Source: Lentisphaeria bacterium UBA1791 (lineage in GTDB: Bacteria > Verrucomicrobiota > Lentisphaeria > Victivallales > Victivallaceae). Taken from it: a stretch of 38,628 nt of DNA. The stretch's first letter is position 1, and every line of letters begins with the position of its first letter. Below the pieces are notes generated by a model. The model worked only from the letters and a program-made list of their open reading frames with translations. It did not search any database and was not told where the DNA came from. This document shows positions 1 to 8,769 of this stretch, in pieces. The position numbers were made by a program, and so were the translations under genes. The stretch covers positions 1 to 38,628 of the forward strand of contig DCFZ01000007.1 of assembly GCA_002314455.1 (NCBI GenBank), in the 5' to 3' direction.

Positions 1-44
1 AATTTTTACCGGACAGTAGTGAGTTTTGTGCGCTATTTTTCAAT

Positions 45-896
45 ATGGACAAGACGGGAAAAGATTATTCACAGTATTATTCGGTGGTTTTGCCGGATGC
101 GGGGACACGCCTTAAAGCGATGCTCATCAGCTCGGGGCGGGAGTTCACCAGCGATCACGCCAATTACCGCAACAGCGGCGCGTGCGCGGCAAAGCGCGCC
201 CGCGTCATTTGGCAGTACACTTTGTCGGGAATGGGCGAAGTCATCCGCAACGGTCAACGCGAAATGATCCCGCCGGGGCGCGGACTGCTCCTGGTCGTGC
301 CGGGAAAATACACTTATCAGATCCACCCCGACTACCCCCACTGGGAATTTGTTTTCGTCGATCTCGCAGGCGATGAAATGGTTTCTCTTGCCAATGATGC
401 GCTCAATCGTTTCGGCGCGGTGATCCCCGATACCGCCGACGAGACGCTCAAACGGTTGACGACGAGCATCGTCGATGGGTGCGGCGACCACCGTTACACC
501 GACGTTTTTTCCGCCAGCGCCGCCGCTTACCGGATGATGATGGCGATCCTCGGCGCGTGCGAAACGCACGCCGCCCCCGACCGGGGGATCCGGGAACGCG
601 TGCTCAACTACTGTCTGCGCAATCTCGATCAACCGATCTCGGTCGACGCGATGGCGCGCGCCGCCAACTTGAGCCGCTGGTATTTCTCGCGCCGATTCCG
701 CGCCGCCGAGGGGTGTTCCCCCTGGGAATTCATGTTGAAACTCAAAATGGATCAGGCGGCGACGCTGTTGCAGAACACCTGTCTGACCGTCAAGGAAATC
801 GCCGACCGTTGCGGCTTTGACGAGCCGAGTTACTTCTGCCGGGTCTTCCGCAAATACTACCGCATCTCGCCGGCGAAATTCCGCACCGATGCATAA
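45..896 (+). CDS. AraC-family transcriptional regulator
   Basis: A 283-residue DNA-binding regulator. The last ~100 residues form the double helix-turn-helix of the AraC/XylS family: a first HTH around ISVDAMARAANLS-x-WYFSRRF and a second around TVKEIADRCGFDEPSYFCRVFRKYY, ending in the usual ISPAKFR. The N-terminal ~170 residues look like a cupin-type sensor (PPGRGLLLVVPG, HWEFVFVDL), as in AraC members that bind a sugar. The effector cannot be read from the sequence. No Shine-Dalgarno is visible before the ATG at 45 and the frame is open to the window edge, so the start could lie further upstream, although the sensor domain already looks complete. The next gene starts 26 bases downstream. 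Its targets are unknown; the nearby glycosidase and transporter genes are possible ones. Confidence 0.9.
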   Translation: MDKTGKDYSQYYSVVLPDAGTRLKAMLISSGREFTSDHANYRNSGACAAKRARVIWQYTLSGMGEVIRNGQREMIPPGRGLLLVVPGKYTYQIHPDYPHWEFVFVDLAGDEMVSLANDALNRFGAVIPDTADETLKRLTTSIVDGCGDHRYTDVFSASAAAYRMMMAILGACETHAAPDRGIRERVLNYCLRNLDQPISVDAMARAANLSRWYFSRRFRAAEGCSPWEFMLKLKMDQAATLLQNTCLTVKEIADRCGFDEPSYFCRVFRKYYRISPAKFRTDA

Positions 897-922
897 TTTC
901 CAAAAAGGAAGGAACTCACACG

Positions 923-1477
923 ATGGCAAAAAAAGTTTTCGTTGTCCTCGCCGATGGATTTGAAGAGATCGAGGCGCTCGGCGCCGTCGACGTTTTGCGC
1001 CGGTTGCAACTCGACGTCGTCACCGCGTCGCTGTCGGGCAAACCCCAGGTTGCCGGAGCCCACCGCATCACGGTGAATGCCGACTGCGCGCTGGATGATT
1101 GTAACGCAAAGAATTTTGATGCGATCCTGCTGCCGGGCGGCATGCCGGGGGCGGAAAATCTGCGGCAAAGCGAAAAATTGCGCGGCATTTTGCAGACGAT
1201 GAATGACGACGGCAAAGTCATTTGCGCGATCTGCGCCGCGCCGATGGTGCTCGCCAACGCGGGAATTTTAAAGGGCAAACGCTTTACGATGTACCCCGGC
1301 TTCGAGGATTTCCTCGGGGGACTTCGCTATACCGATCGCGCCGCCGAACGCGACGGCAACATCGTCACGGGGCGCGGCCCCGGGGCGCTTTTCGATTTCT
1401 GCCGGGAAGTTGCTTTTGCGCTGGGTCTGCAGGAAAAAATTCCGGCGCTTTATCAGGGGATGTTTGTGGAAAAATGA
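923..1477 (+). CDS. DJ-1/PfpI family protein (YajL/ThiJ-like)
   Basis: A 184-residue protein of the DJ-1/PfpI superfamily, the usual length for the YajL/DJ-1 branch. It opens with a beta strand and the conserved acidic loop (DGFEEIEA, Glu14/15). The nucleophile elbow is AICAAP with Cys104 as the likely reactive cysteine, next to LPGGMPGA at 70-77. Family members act as cytosolic chaperones, glyoxalases or proposed deglycases; the activity here cannot be decided. AAGGAAGG precedes the ATG at 923. The stop overlaps the tgt start by four bases (ATGA at 1474-1477), so the two are probably translationally coupled in a DJ-1/tgt/EamA operon. Confidence 0.93.
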   Translation: MAKKVFVVLADGFEEIEALGAVDVLRRLQLDVVTASLSGKPQVAGAHRITVNADCALDDCNAKNFDAILLPGGMPGAENLRQSEKLRGILQTMNDDGKVICAICAAPMVLANAGILKGKRFTMYPGFEDFLGGLRYTDRAAERDGNIVTGRGPGALFDFCREVAFALGLQEKIPALYQGMFVEK

Positions 1478-2592
1478 GCTGTTTTGAAATTTTGAAGCGC
1501 GACACTTCGAGCCGGGCGCGGCTCGGCGTACTGCACACCCGGCACGGCGACGTGCCGACGCCGATCTTTATGCCGGTCGGCACCCGCGGCAGCGTCAAGG
1601 CGGTCTCGTGCGCCGAACTCGATGAACTCGGCGCCAAGATCATGCTCGGCAACACCTATCACCTCTTTTTGCGTCCCGGGCTGGAAGTCATTGCCGCCGC
1701 CGGCGGACTTAACAAATTCATCGGCGATCCGCGGCCGATCCTGACCGACTCGGGCGGCTTTCAGGTTTTCAGTCTGGCGACCTTGCGCAAGATCGAACCC
1801 GACGGCGTCCGTTTCGCCAGCCACATCGACGGCACCCGCTTTTTCCTCGGGCCGGTCGAATCGATGCACATTCAAAAGACGCTCGATTCCGACGTCGTGA
1901 TGGCGTTCGATGAATGCACCCCCTACCCCTCGACCTTTGGCGAGGCGGAAAAGTCGGTCGCGCGCACGACGCGCTGGGAAAGGATGTCGCGCGAGCAACA
2001 GCTCAACGACGGGCAGTTGCGCTTCGGCATCGTCCAAGGGAGCGTCTACCCCGAACTCCGCAAGCGTTCCGCCGGCGAGATCTCGCAGATCGGCTTCGAC
2101 GGCTACGCGGTCGGCGGCGTTTCCGTCGGCGAGAGCGAAAAGGAAATGTACCTCGCGGTCGACGCGGCGATCCCCTGCATTCCCGACGAAGCGCCCCACT
2201 ATCTGATGGGCGTCGGCTTGCCCAACCAGATCGTCGAAAACGTCGCGCGCGGGATCGATATGTTTGACTGCGTACTGCCGACGCGACTCGGCCGCCATGG
2301 CGGCGCATTCGTCGGCTACGGTTCGACGCTCCCCGTCAAGGCGGGGCGGTTCGCGACCGATTTCTCGCCGATCGACCCCGACTGCGATTGCTACGCCTGC
2401 CGGAACTTCACCCGCGCCTACATCCGCCACTTGATGAATGTCGGCGAAATATTGGGCATCCGGTTGTTGACGCTCCACAATCTGCATTACTATCTCAACC
2501 TCGCCGCGACGATCCGGCAGTCGCTTGCGGACGGCACGTTTGCCGAATTGCGCGCGAAATTCGCCGCCGCGCCGGCGGTCGCCGAGGAGTAG
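1474..2592 (+). CDS. tgt: queuine/preQ1 tRNA-guanine transglycosylase
   Basis: A 372-residue Tgt, which exchanges guanine-34 for preQ1 in GUN-anticodon tRNAs during queuosine synthesis. Landmarks are DSGGFQVFSL (92-101, with the substrate-binding Asp92), the nucleophilic-Asp region MFDCVLPTRLGRHG, and the zinc site CDCYACRNFTRAY followed about 25 residues later by the ligand His in LLTLHNLHYY. Length fits the bacterial family. An upstream-extended frame is open from 1222, but homology starts at MSCFEILKRD, so the ATG overlapping the DJ-1 stop is the start. No queA or other queuosine gene lies nearby. An EamA transporter starts three bases after the stop. Confidence 0.97.
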   Translation: MSCFEILKRDTSSRARLGVLHTRHGDVPTPIFMPVGTRGSVKAVSCAELDELGAKIMLGNTYHLFLRPGLEVIAAAGGLNKFIGDPRPILTDSGGFQVFSLATLRKIEPDGVRFASHIDGTRFFLGPVESMHIQKTLDSDVVMAFDECTPYPSTFGEAEKSVARTTRWERMSREQQLNDGQLRFGIVQGSVYPELRKRSAGEISQIGFDGYAVGGVSVGESEKEMYLAVDAAIPCIPDEAPHYLMGVGLPNQIVENVARGIDMFDCVLPTRLGRHGGAFVGYGSTLPVKAGRFATDFSPIDPDCDCYACRNFTRAYIRHLMNVGEILGIRLLTLHNLHYYLNLAATIRQSLADGTFAELRAKFAAAPAVAEE

Positions 2593-2595
2593 ATT

Positions 2596-3477
2596 ATGTT
2601 CAAAGGGCGTTTCCCCGGCTACGTCTGCGCGGTCGTCGCGGCGATTTCCTACGGGCTCAATCCCTTTTTCGGGTTGCATCTCTACGCTGATGGCTACCGG
2701 CCGTTCAGCGTGCTCTTTTTCCGCTTTCTCGTTGCGGGCGTGATGCTGGGCTTGGTGATGGTGCTCCGCCGCCGGAACTTTGCGGTGCAAAAGAAATACA
2801 TTCCCTTCATTGTTTTCGAAGGGATTATGCTCTTTTTGACCTGTCTTTTCTGGTTTTTGAGCTTTGAAATCATGAGTTCCGGCATCGCGGCGACGCTGCT
2901 TTACACCTACCCGGCGATGATCGCCGTCATTCTCGCGCTCTTTTTTCACGAAAAGATCACGCTCAACGTCGTCGCGGGAATTCTGCTCGCATTTGCCGGC
3001 GTCGCCTGTGTCTGTAAAGGGGGGCGCAACGTGATCTCGATTCTCGGGATCGTCTACGTCACGCTCTCGGCGCTCACCTACAGCTTTTATATCATCGCGG
3101 TCAAAAAGACGAATTTGCGCGAAGTTCCATCGGAAACGCTCACCTTTTACGCAATGGTGATCGCCGCCGCGCTGATGTTCGGCATCCTCAAGTGCGGCAA
3201 AGAGGTACAGTGGCTGAATTCGTGGAGCGCGGCGGGCAATATACTCGGACTTGCCTTTTTCACGTCGCTGATCTCGTTTCTCTTGCTTGCCGTCGCCGTC
3301 AAGATCATCGGCGAAACGAAGTCCGCCGTCATCGGCGCGCTGGAACCGATCACCGCCGTCGTCATCGGGGTTTTCGCCTTTGGCGAACCGATGTCGTGGA
3401 CGATTCTGACCGGCATTTGCCTCGTATTGGCGGCGGTCGGCTGCGTCGTCGTGAAACCGCGATCTACGCTTCGATGA
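2596..3477 (+). CDS. EamA/DMT-family transporter (RhaT/RarD-like)
   Basis: A 293-residue integral inner-membrane protein with about ten hydrophobic segments in two EamA repeats (roughly 1-140 and 150-290), the drug/metabolite transporter fold. Conserved features are the start YVCAVVAAISYGLNPFF, the first repeat end LLYTYPAMIAVILALFF-x-EKI, and the second repeat's ALEPITAVVIGVFAFGEP. These proteins export or import small metabolites; the substrate is not predictable. GAGGAG lies just before the ATG, three bases after tgt. The last 14 bases overlap the end of the convergent glycosidase gene, leaving no room for a separate terminator. Confidence 0.93.
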   Translation: MFKGRFPGYVCAVVAAISYGLNPFFGLHLYADGYRPFSVLFFRFLVAGVMLGLVMVLRRRNFAVQKKYIPFIVFEGIMLFLTCLFWFLSFEIMSSGIAATLLYTYPAMIAVILALFFHEKITLNVVAGILLAFAGVACVCKGGRNVISILGIVYVTLSALTYSFYIIAVKKTNLREVPSETLTFYAMVIAAALMFGILKCGKEVQWLNSWSAAGNILGLAFFTSLISFLLLAVAVKIIGETKSAVIGALEPITAVVIGVFAFGEPMSWTILTGICLVLAAVGCVVVKPRSTLR

Positions 3478-4714
3478 ATTCGCGGTAGATCGAGATCGGC
3501 GCAAGCGCCGACCAGCCGCAGAAATCGCGGTTGGCGTTTTTGCTCGGGATGTCGCAGCGGTCGGGCAGATAATTTTCCCAGATGGTGCCGGTCGATTCGT
3601 AAAGCGATGCGACGGCACCATAAAAGCGCGTCGCCAGCTCCCGGGCGAGCTTTTCCTCGCCGTATTCGCGAAGACCGCGCAACACCATATACATCGTCGG
3701 CGCCCAGACGGGACCGCGCCAGTAACCGTGCTCCAGATCGAAATCAGGATCGTCGGCGGCGATGCCGGGCACGCCGCAGGGCAAACCGAAGCGGTCGGGA
3801 TTTTTGAGTTCGGCGATGAGCGCCGCCGCCTGCTTTTCGTCGGCGACGTGCGAGATCAGCGCCCAAAAAGCGCCGACGTGGCGACGCGAAAGCAAGTGGT
3901 CGCCCAGACGGTCAAAGTAAAACTGTTTTTTCCGGTCAAAGCAGAGCTGATTGACGCAATCGGCGATCTCGCGGTGACGCGCGCGCATTTTTTCCGCCGT
4001 GGCGGCGTCGCCGCAACGCGCGGCGATCTCGGCGAGCACATAGGCGGAAAACGCCATCTGGCAACTGGTGTCGCACCAGCCGAGCTGGCGATTCCAGTCG
4101 AAGTGGTGCATTTCATTCCACTTGAGCAGCGAAGCAAATTTTTTGTCGCCCTCCGCGCCGTCGAGCGCGATGATGTCGCGTTCGATCGCCATGCCGGTGA
4201 GCGTCGCGCGGTCGGCGGGATCATCCCAGCGGGGGATGTCGTCCATGCCGCACCCCCACATGTCGGTGAAAAAGAGTCCGTCGGCGCGGCGATAGTTGGC
4301 GTCATTCCATTGGAACTGGCGCAACAAATGCGGGTAGACCTTTTGCAGACGACCGGGGAAAAGGTGCATCTTGTCCAATTCCAGCTCCGCCCAGCCGAGC
4401 AGGGGCGGCGCAAAGGCGATGCCGTAACGCTTGCCCCACAGACTCCTGCCGTCGGGCAGATACTGCCGGCCGATGAAGCCGTCGGAATCCTGAAAACGAT
4501 AGAAGTTGTCGAGCGAATTTTCAACGCAAAATTCTTCGGGGAAATACTTCGCCCACTGAACCGAAAAGGCGGTGTCCCACAAAAAAATGTCGGTGAAGCC
4601 GCCGCCGGTGCCGAGGCGCGGCGCAAGCACCTTTTCAGGATCGGCGGTCGCCGTCACCATCTTTTTGCGGGCGATCTCCAGCGTTTTTTCGATCAAACGA
4701 TCCGGTGTAATCAT
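3464..4714 (-). CDS. MGH1/GH63-like (alpha/alpha)6 glycoside hydrolase
   Basis: A 416-residue cytosolic protein (no signal peptide) resembling the MGH1-like, GH63 and GH37 trehalase group of inverting (alpha/alpha)6-barrel glycosidases. Motifs seen are FTDIFLWDTAF (40-50), GCGMDDIPRWD (154-164, Asp158 the likely general acid), YWRGPVWAPTMY and GTIWENYLPD (Glu380 the likely base). Characterised relatives act on trehalose, mannosylglycerate, glucosylglycerate or short alpha-glucans; the substrate is not readable. The open frame extends to 4921, but homology begins at MITPDRLIEK, and that ATG overlaps the stop of the upstream transporter (4711-4714). This suggests coupled uptake and cleavage. 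Confidence 0.85.
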   Translation of the reverse strand: MITPDRLIEKTLEIARKKMVTATADPEKVLAPRLGTGGGFTDIFLWDTAFSVQWAKYFPEEFCVENSLDNFYRFQDSDGFIGRQYLPDGRSLWGKRYGIAFAPPLLGWAELELDKMHLFPGRLQKVYPHLLRQFQWNDANYRRADGLFFTDMWGCGMDDIPRWDDPADRATLTGMAIERDIIALDGAEGDKKFASLLKWNEMHHFDWNRQLGWCDTSCQMAFSAYVLAEIAARCGDAATAEKMRARHREIADCVNQLCFDRKKQFYFDRLGDHLLSRRHVGAFWALISHVADEKQAAALIAELKNPDRFGLPCGVPGIAADDPDFDLEHGYWRGPVWAPTMYMVLRGLREYGEEKLARELATRFYGAVASLYESTGTIWENYLPDRCDIPSKNANRDFCGWSALAPISIYREFIEA

Positions 4715-5661
4715 GCAGAAAGTCCCTCCGATATGCCTAAAACCACAATGCCCGTCACGATGACGGCGATGCACAAATATTGTTGTAGATGCAGTTTTTC
4801 CTTGAGGAAAATGCGCGACAGCAAGATCGAGATGATGCAGTAGGCGGAAATCAGCGGCGCCACGAGTAGCGGCTTCGCTGCGAGCGCGTAGATGTAGGCG
4901 ACGTAGGCGACGCTCTCGCACACGCCCGCCGCCATCTTGGGCACTTCGCTGACGGCAAAGAAATGGTAAACCTCTTTACTGCGGACGACAAGCACTATAT
5001 AGGAGATCGCGCCGACGACGAAAAACATCAGACAATAGAGCCGGAAAAGGTCGATTTCGCCGATCTCATCCTGCAACATAATGCCGCCGACGACGGTGTC
5101 GATCGTGTCGCCCAGACAGAAAATCAACGGAAAGATCAGCGCCAACGCGCCGAAACGGTAACGCGTATTTTCGTTGCGGATCTCCTTGCCCTGCCGGAAA
5201 AGTTTTTTCTGCACGACCGCAAGCGCGATCATGCCGCCGATGATGCAGAGCGTTGCCGCACAATTCAGGAAAGACAATTCGCCCAACACCGAATCGCGCC
5301 TGCCCGTCGACAAAAAGTAGACGATCATAATGATCATCGGGAAAGCGCCGGAAGCATTTTCGACCGGCGCCATGATCGACATTTCGAGGTAGCGCAACCC
5401 GACATTGCTCAACACCATCGTCGCGCCGTAAACGAGCGGCACAATGAGGAAAAACTTGTGCTCAAGTGCGAGTTGCCAAAGCGGCAGACCGCTTTCTGAA
5501 AGTTGCCGCAAAACGATCAGCGACACGCCCGACACCAGCCCGAGCCACGCGGCAATCTTGTACTGCGCGTCGCCGTCGTCACGATCGGAACCCAACTTTA
5601 AAAACACATCCTCGACGCCCCAGCCGAGCATCGCCAACAACGTCAATCCGAACCAGACCAT
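4711..5661 (-). CDS. EamA/DMT-like membrane transporter
   Basis: A 316-residue polytopic membrane protein with about ten hydrophobic segments and two DMT-type halves. It starts MVWFGLTLLAMLGWGVEDVF and ends LLSRIFLKEKL-x-LQQYLCIAVIVTGIVVLGIS, the typical C-terminal EamA helix pair. The middle holds a longer charged loop around QKKLFRQGKEIRNENTRY. AGGAAAAAGG precedes the ATG, and a TTGGAA-17-TATATT promoter lies at 5693-5721. The downstream glycosidase overlaps it by four bases, so the probable role is import of that enzyme's glycoside substrate, or movement of its product. It is clearly distinct in sequence from the EamA gene at 2596. Confidence 0.85.
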   Translation of the reverse strand: MVWFGLTLLAMLGWGVEDVFLKLGSDRDDGDAQYKIAAWLGLVSGVSLIVLRQLSESGLPLWQLALEHKFFLIVPLVYGATMVLSNVGLRYLEMSIMAPVENASGAFPMIIMIVYFLSTGRRDSVLGELSFLNCAATLCIIGGMIALAVVQKKLFRQGKEIRNENTRYRFGALALIFPLIFCLGDTIDTVVGGIMLQDEIGEIDLFRLYCLMFFVVGAISYIVLVVRSKEVYHFFAVSEVPKMAAGVCESVAYVAYIYALAAKPLLVAPLISAYCIISILLSRIFLKEKLHLQQYLCIAVIVTGIVVLGISEGLSA

Positions 5662-5692
5662 TTTGCCTTTTTCCTAAATAAATCCAATATTT

Positions 5693-5721
5693 AATATAAA
5701 CGCAAAAGAGGATTTTTCCAA
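5693..5721 (-). promoter_or_regulatory. sigma70-type promoter of transporter/glycosidase operon
   Basis: On the minus strand, TTGGAA (5716-5721) and TATATT (5693-5698) are separated by exactly 17 bp and sit about 32 bases before the ATG at 5661. Confidence 0.65.
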
Positions 5722-5732
5722 ACCGTTGTTGT

Positions 5733-5783
5733 AAAAAAAAAGGAAGCGGCGGCAAAAACATTTTGCGTTTTTGCGACCGCTCC
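5733..5783 (-). terminator. rho-independent terminator of Sel1 gene
   Basis: Inverted repeat 5742-5759 / 5767-5783 with one bulge and a G-T pair and a 7-base loop. On the minus strand a run of nine T (5733-5741) follows, 36 bases after the Sel1 gene stop. Confidence 0.8.
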
Positions 5784-5818
5784 CCGTCTGAAAAAAACTT
5801 TTTCCGGCGCAGAAAAGA

Positions 5819-6946
5819 CTATTGCTCCGACAACATTTTTTTCGCCTCGGGATGCCCCTGTTCCGCCGCCTGGCGGAACCACTCGGCGGCCTTTTTCGTG
5901 TCGCAGTCGACCCCGATGCCGAAGTGATAATAAAAGCCCATTTGGAACTGCGCCGGGGCGTAAGACAATTCCGCCGATTTGCGGTACCACGCGATGGCTT
6001 GCGTCATATCTTGCGGCACGCCGAGACCGCTTTCATAACATTCGCCGAGTTGATATTGCGCTTCGGCGTTGTTTTGCGCAGCGGATTTCCGGAAAAGTTC
6101 GATCGCCTTGGGGATATTGAGTCCGACGCCGTTCCCGGAAAGATAAAAACAACCGAGGTGATACTGCGCGTCGGCGTCCCCTTGATCCGCCGACTTCTGA
6201 TACCAGAACGCCGCCTCTTTCAAGTTTTTTTCGATGCCGGCGTCGCCCCGTTCAAAGGAAAGTCCGAGCATGAACTGCGTAGTTGAATCGCCCAATTCCG
6301 CCGCCCGGCGGTAACAGGCGAGCATCTTTTCGCCATTTTGCTCGACGCCGTCGCCGAAGCTATAGCAGGTGCCGAGAAAACTGAGGGCGCCCACATGATC
6401 CTGCTCCGCCGCTTTGGTGAGCCACAACATCGCAAGCATCTTGTTTTCGTCGCTATCGGGTCCGAAATAATATGCCATGGCAAGCGCGTATTGCGCTTTG
6501 GCGATGCCGCGATCCGCGCCTTTATGGAACCATTCGATTGCCTGTTGCCTGTCCTTTTCGACGCCTTCGCCACGGATATAGCAATTTCCGAGTGCAAGTT
6601 GCGCATCGACGTCGCCCTCTTCCGCCAGTTTTCGCCAAGTGTTTACGGCTTGCGAAAACAGCTCCTGCGCACGTTTTTCGTCCTGCCCGACGCCTTCGCC
6701 GTCGCGATAGCAACGCCCGAGGTTGCGTTGGGCGCGAGCGTTGCCCTGCTCCGCCGACTTGCGGTACCACTCGATGGCCTGCATCACATCTTTTTCCACG
6801 CCGTCGCCATCAGAATAGCAATTGCCGATGATACATTGCGCCTTGGCGTCGCCGCGCTTGGCGGCGTCGATGTTATCCTCAAAATCCCCGGCGTAACCGA
6901 TGATGCCGACACAACAAACCAATACAATGCCCGATAATTTTTTCAT
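5819..6946 (-). CDS. secreted Sel1-repeat (TPR-like) protein
   Basis: A 375-residue protein made almost entirely of nine ~36-residue Sel1-like repeats, each of the form A-x-AQ-x-x-LG-x-CY-x-x-G-x-GV-x-x-D-x-x-x-A-x-x-W-x-x-KAA. They form an alpha-solenoid for protein-protein contacts. The N-terminus MKKLSGIVLVCCVGIIGYAG is a signal peptide without a proper lipobox (Val, not Gly/Ala/Ser, before the first Cys), so a periplasmic or exported location is likely. A strong AAGGAGG precedes the ATG. It is transcribed alone, with its own terminator, divergent from the second glycosidase. Family roles range from envelope stress to host interaction; no specific function can be assigned. Confidence 0.92.
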   Translation of the reverse strand: MKKLSGIVLVCCVGIIGYAGDFEDNIDAAKRGDAKAQCIIGNCYSDGDGVEKDVMQAIEWYRKSAEQGNARAQRNLGRCYRDGEGVGQDEKRAQELFSQAVNTWRKLAEEGDVDAQLALGNCYIRGEGVEKDRQQAIEWFHKGADRGIAKAQYALAMAYYFGPDSDENKMLAMLWLTKAAEQDHVGALSFLGTCYSFGDGVEQNGEKMLACYRRAAELGDSTTQFMLGLSFERGDAGIEKNLKEAAFWYQKSADQGDADAQYHLGCFYLSGNGVGLNIPKAIELFRKSAAQNNAEAQYQLGECYESGLGVPQDMTQAIAWYRKSAELSYAPAQFQMGFYYHFGIGVDCDTKKAAEWFRQAAEQGHPEAKKMLSEQ

Positions 6947-7142
6947 AGAATATTCCTCCTTTTATAATGGTTTCACATTTGGTTTATGTTGAAAGTTAAT
7001 GCCAACTTGTTTAATTTTCAAATCAAATTAAAAATTTTTTGTAAAATCCATTCCGGAACTTTCACGAAGCGCTTTTTTCCGGATGGGCGCGGCGGCGCGG
7101 AAATCTTTTTCAAAATTACTCCATAAGGTTACATTTTTACCA

Positions 7143-7171
7143 TTGTATTTGCGGGTAATCCGTGGTATAGT
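7143..7171 (+). promoter_or_regulatory. sigma70-type promoter of glycosidase/SSS operon
   Basis: TTGTAT (7143-7148) and TATAGT (7166-7171) with a 17-bp spacer, about 26 bases before the start-proximal AAAGGAG of the gene at 7204. The rest of the gap 6947-7203 is AT-rich and shows no other recognisable element; a convincing promoter for the divergent Sel1 gene was not found. Confidence 0.7.
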
Positions 7172-7203
7172 TTATCATTCTCAACAAAAAGGAGCAATTC
7201 TTC

Positions 7204-8748
7204 ATGAAAGCGGAAAATCTGCAGGGCGGTCAACTTTTCGCCTTTTCGGCGGCGGACGGCGAAACCGATTGGCTCGACGGCTTCGTCGGGCGCGTCAACG
7301 GCAATATGCTGGAATTCAAACTGCCCGTCGACGGCGGCGCACTCCTCTTTGACGAAAAACTCGACGGCGTTTACGGCGATTGCTTCACCGCCGGAAAAAC
7401 ACGCGGCGCGCTCGCCGACGCGCACCACCTCTTAATCGAGGGCGATTTCATCAACGCCGGAATTTCCTCCGCCTACAAAATGGAAACGCGCGGCACGCGC
7501 ACTGTCATCGCCCCCGCGAAATACTTTGACGCGGCATGGTTTGACGCCGATTTTGAAACCGTTTTTGCCGCGCGCAAAAAATGGCTTGACGCGCATTACA
7601 CGGGGCAGGATCCCGTCCTGCGCCGGGCGATCTCGCAATTGAAGACCCAGCTTTGCTCGCCGCGCGGCAAAATTTCCATCCGCTGGACGACGCCCGATCG
7701 CTGGCCGCACCGCAACATGTGGCTGTGGGACAGCGTCTTTCACGCGATGGCGTTGCGTCACCTTGATCTTGATTTCGCCAAGGACGCGATCCGCGCCGTC
7801 TTTTTGGGGCAGGAGGAAAACGGTTTCATCCCCCACTTCGCGACGCCGGACGGCAAAAGTTCCGTCACCCAGCCCCCCGTCCTCGGCTACGGCATCGCCA
7901 AGCTCCTCGAAAAGGGCGACGACATAGCGTTTCTCGCCGAAGTCTACCCCAAAAACAAAAAGTTCCTCGACTGGTGTGCCGCCAATCGCGATCAGGATGG
8001 AGCGGGCTTGCTCGAGTGGTTCATCGACGGCAGACCCTTCTGCCGTTGCGGCGAAAGCGGCATGGACAATTCCAGCCGTTTCGACGCTTCCGCGCGGCTC
8101 GATGCGGTCGATTTCAACGCCTTTTACGCACGCGAATGCAAGATCATGGCGCAATTGGCTGAAAAGCTTCACCTGTCCGGCGACGTCCACGATTGGCAAC
8201 AACGCGCCGACAAAGTCAATCAGTTGATGAATGAAAGACTTTGGGACGATGAAGCGGGGCTTTACGTCGATTACGACATCGAAAAAAACTGCCGCACGGG
8301 CATCCTCTCGTCGGCGGGATTTCTGCCGCTGATTTCCGGCGCGCCGACGGCAGAGATGGTCGAAAAAATGGTGAAATTACTGCGCGATCCCGAAAAGTTC
8401 GGCACTGCGCTGCCGATCCCATCCATCGCGCGCGATTCGGCGTGCTACTCGACCGACATGTGGCGCGGCCCCGTCTGGATCAACATCAATCTGATGGTTG
8501 CCGACGCGCTGAAAAGCTACGGGCAGCTCGAACTCGGCAACGAGATCGAAAAAAAGACCTGCGCCGCGATCGAAAAATACTTTGCGCAATACGCGACGTT
8601 CTTTGAATACTACGACGCCGACGATGTACTGCCCCCCGTCAAACTCGCGCGCAAGGGGTACAACAGCCCCTACGAAGTCTACCATCAGCCGTTGCGCGAC
8701 TACGGCTGGACGGCGACGCTTTACGCGGATCATCGCTTATCGGAATAA
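7204..8748 (+). CDS. MGH1/GH63-like glycoside hydrolase (large form)
   Basis: A 514-residue cytosolic (alpha/alpha)6-type glycosidase of the same clan as the gene at 3464, with an extra ~120-residue N-terminal beta-rich domain. Barrel motifs are RNMWLWDSVFHAMAL, GESGMDNSSRFD (Asp288 the likely acid, matching the GH37/GH63 G-x-D-x-S-x-R motif), MWRGPVWININLM and FFEYYDADD (Glu468 the likely base), followed by a DYGWTATLYADH tail. No signal peptide, so it acts on imported substrate. AAAGGAG precedes the ATG. The SSS symporter starts 21 bases downstream and probably supplies the substrate. Its identity (trehalose-like, glucosylglycerate-like or other alpha-glycoside) is open. Confidence 0.87.
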   Translation: MKAENLQGGQLFAFSAADGETDWLDGFVGRVNGNMLEFKLPVDGGALLFDEKLDGVYGDCFTAGKTRGALADAHHLLIEGDFINAGISSAYKMETRGTRTVIAPAKYFDAAWFDADFETVFAARKKWLDAHYTGQDPVLRRAISQLKTQLCSPRGKISIRWTTPDRWPHRNMWLWDSVFHAMALRHLDLDFAKDAIRAVFLGQEENGFIPHFATPDGKSSVTQPPVLGYGIAKLLEKGDDIAFLAEVYPKNKKFLDWCAANRDQDGAGLLEWFIDGRPFCRCGESGMDNSSRFDASARLDAVDFNAFYARECKIMAQLAEKLHLSGDVHDWQQRADKVNQLMNERLWDDEAGLYVDYDIEKNCRTGILSSAGFLPLISGAPTAEMVEKMVKLLRDPEKFGTALPIPSIARDSACYSTDMWRGPVWININLMVADALKSYGQLELGNEIEKKTCAAIEKYFAQYATFFEYYDADDVLPPVKLARKGYNSPYEVYHQPLRDYGWTATLYADHRLSE

Positions 8749-8769
8749 TTCAACAAACAAGGAGCACCT

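Noticed and set aside
1453..3621. 722-codon open frame on the - strand
   Set aside because: Antisense to tgt and the EamA gene; low-complexity composition and no ribosome-binding site.
4715..4921. N-terminal extension of the glycosidase at 3464
   Set aside because: The extra residues are the shadow of the transporter's coding sequence, and the ATGA overlap gives a better start.
7083..7352. 89-codon frame before the second glycosidase
   Set aside because: Runs over the promoter and into the glycosidase in another frame; no ribosome-binding site.
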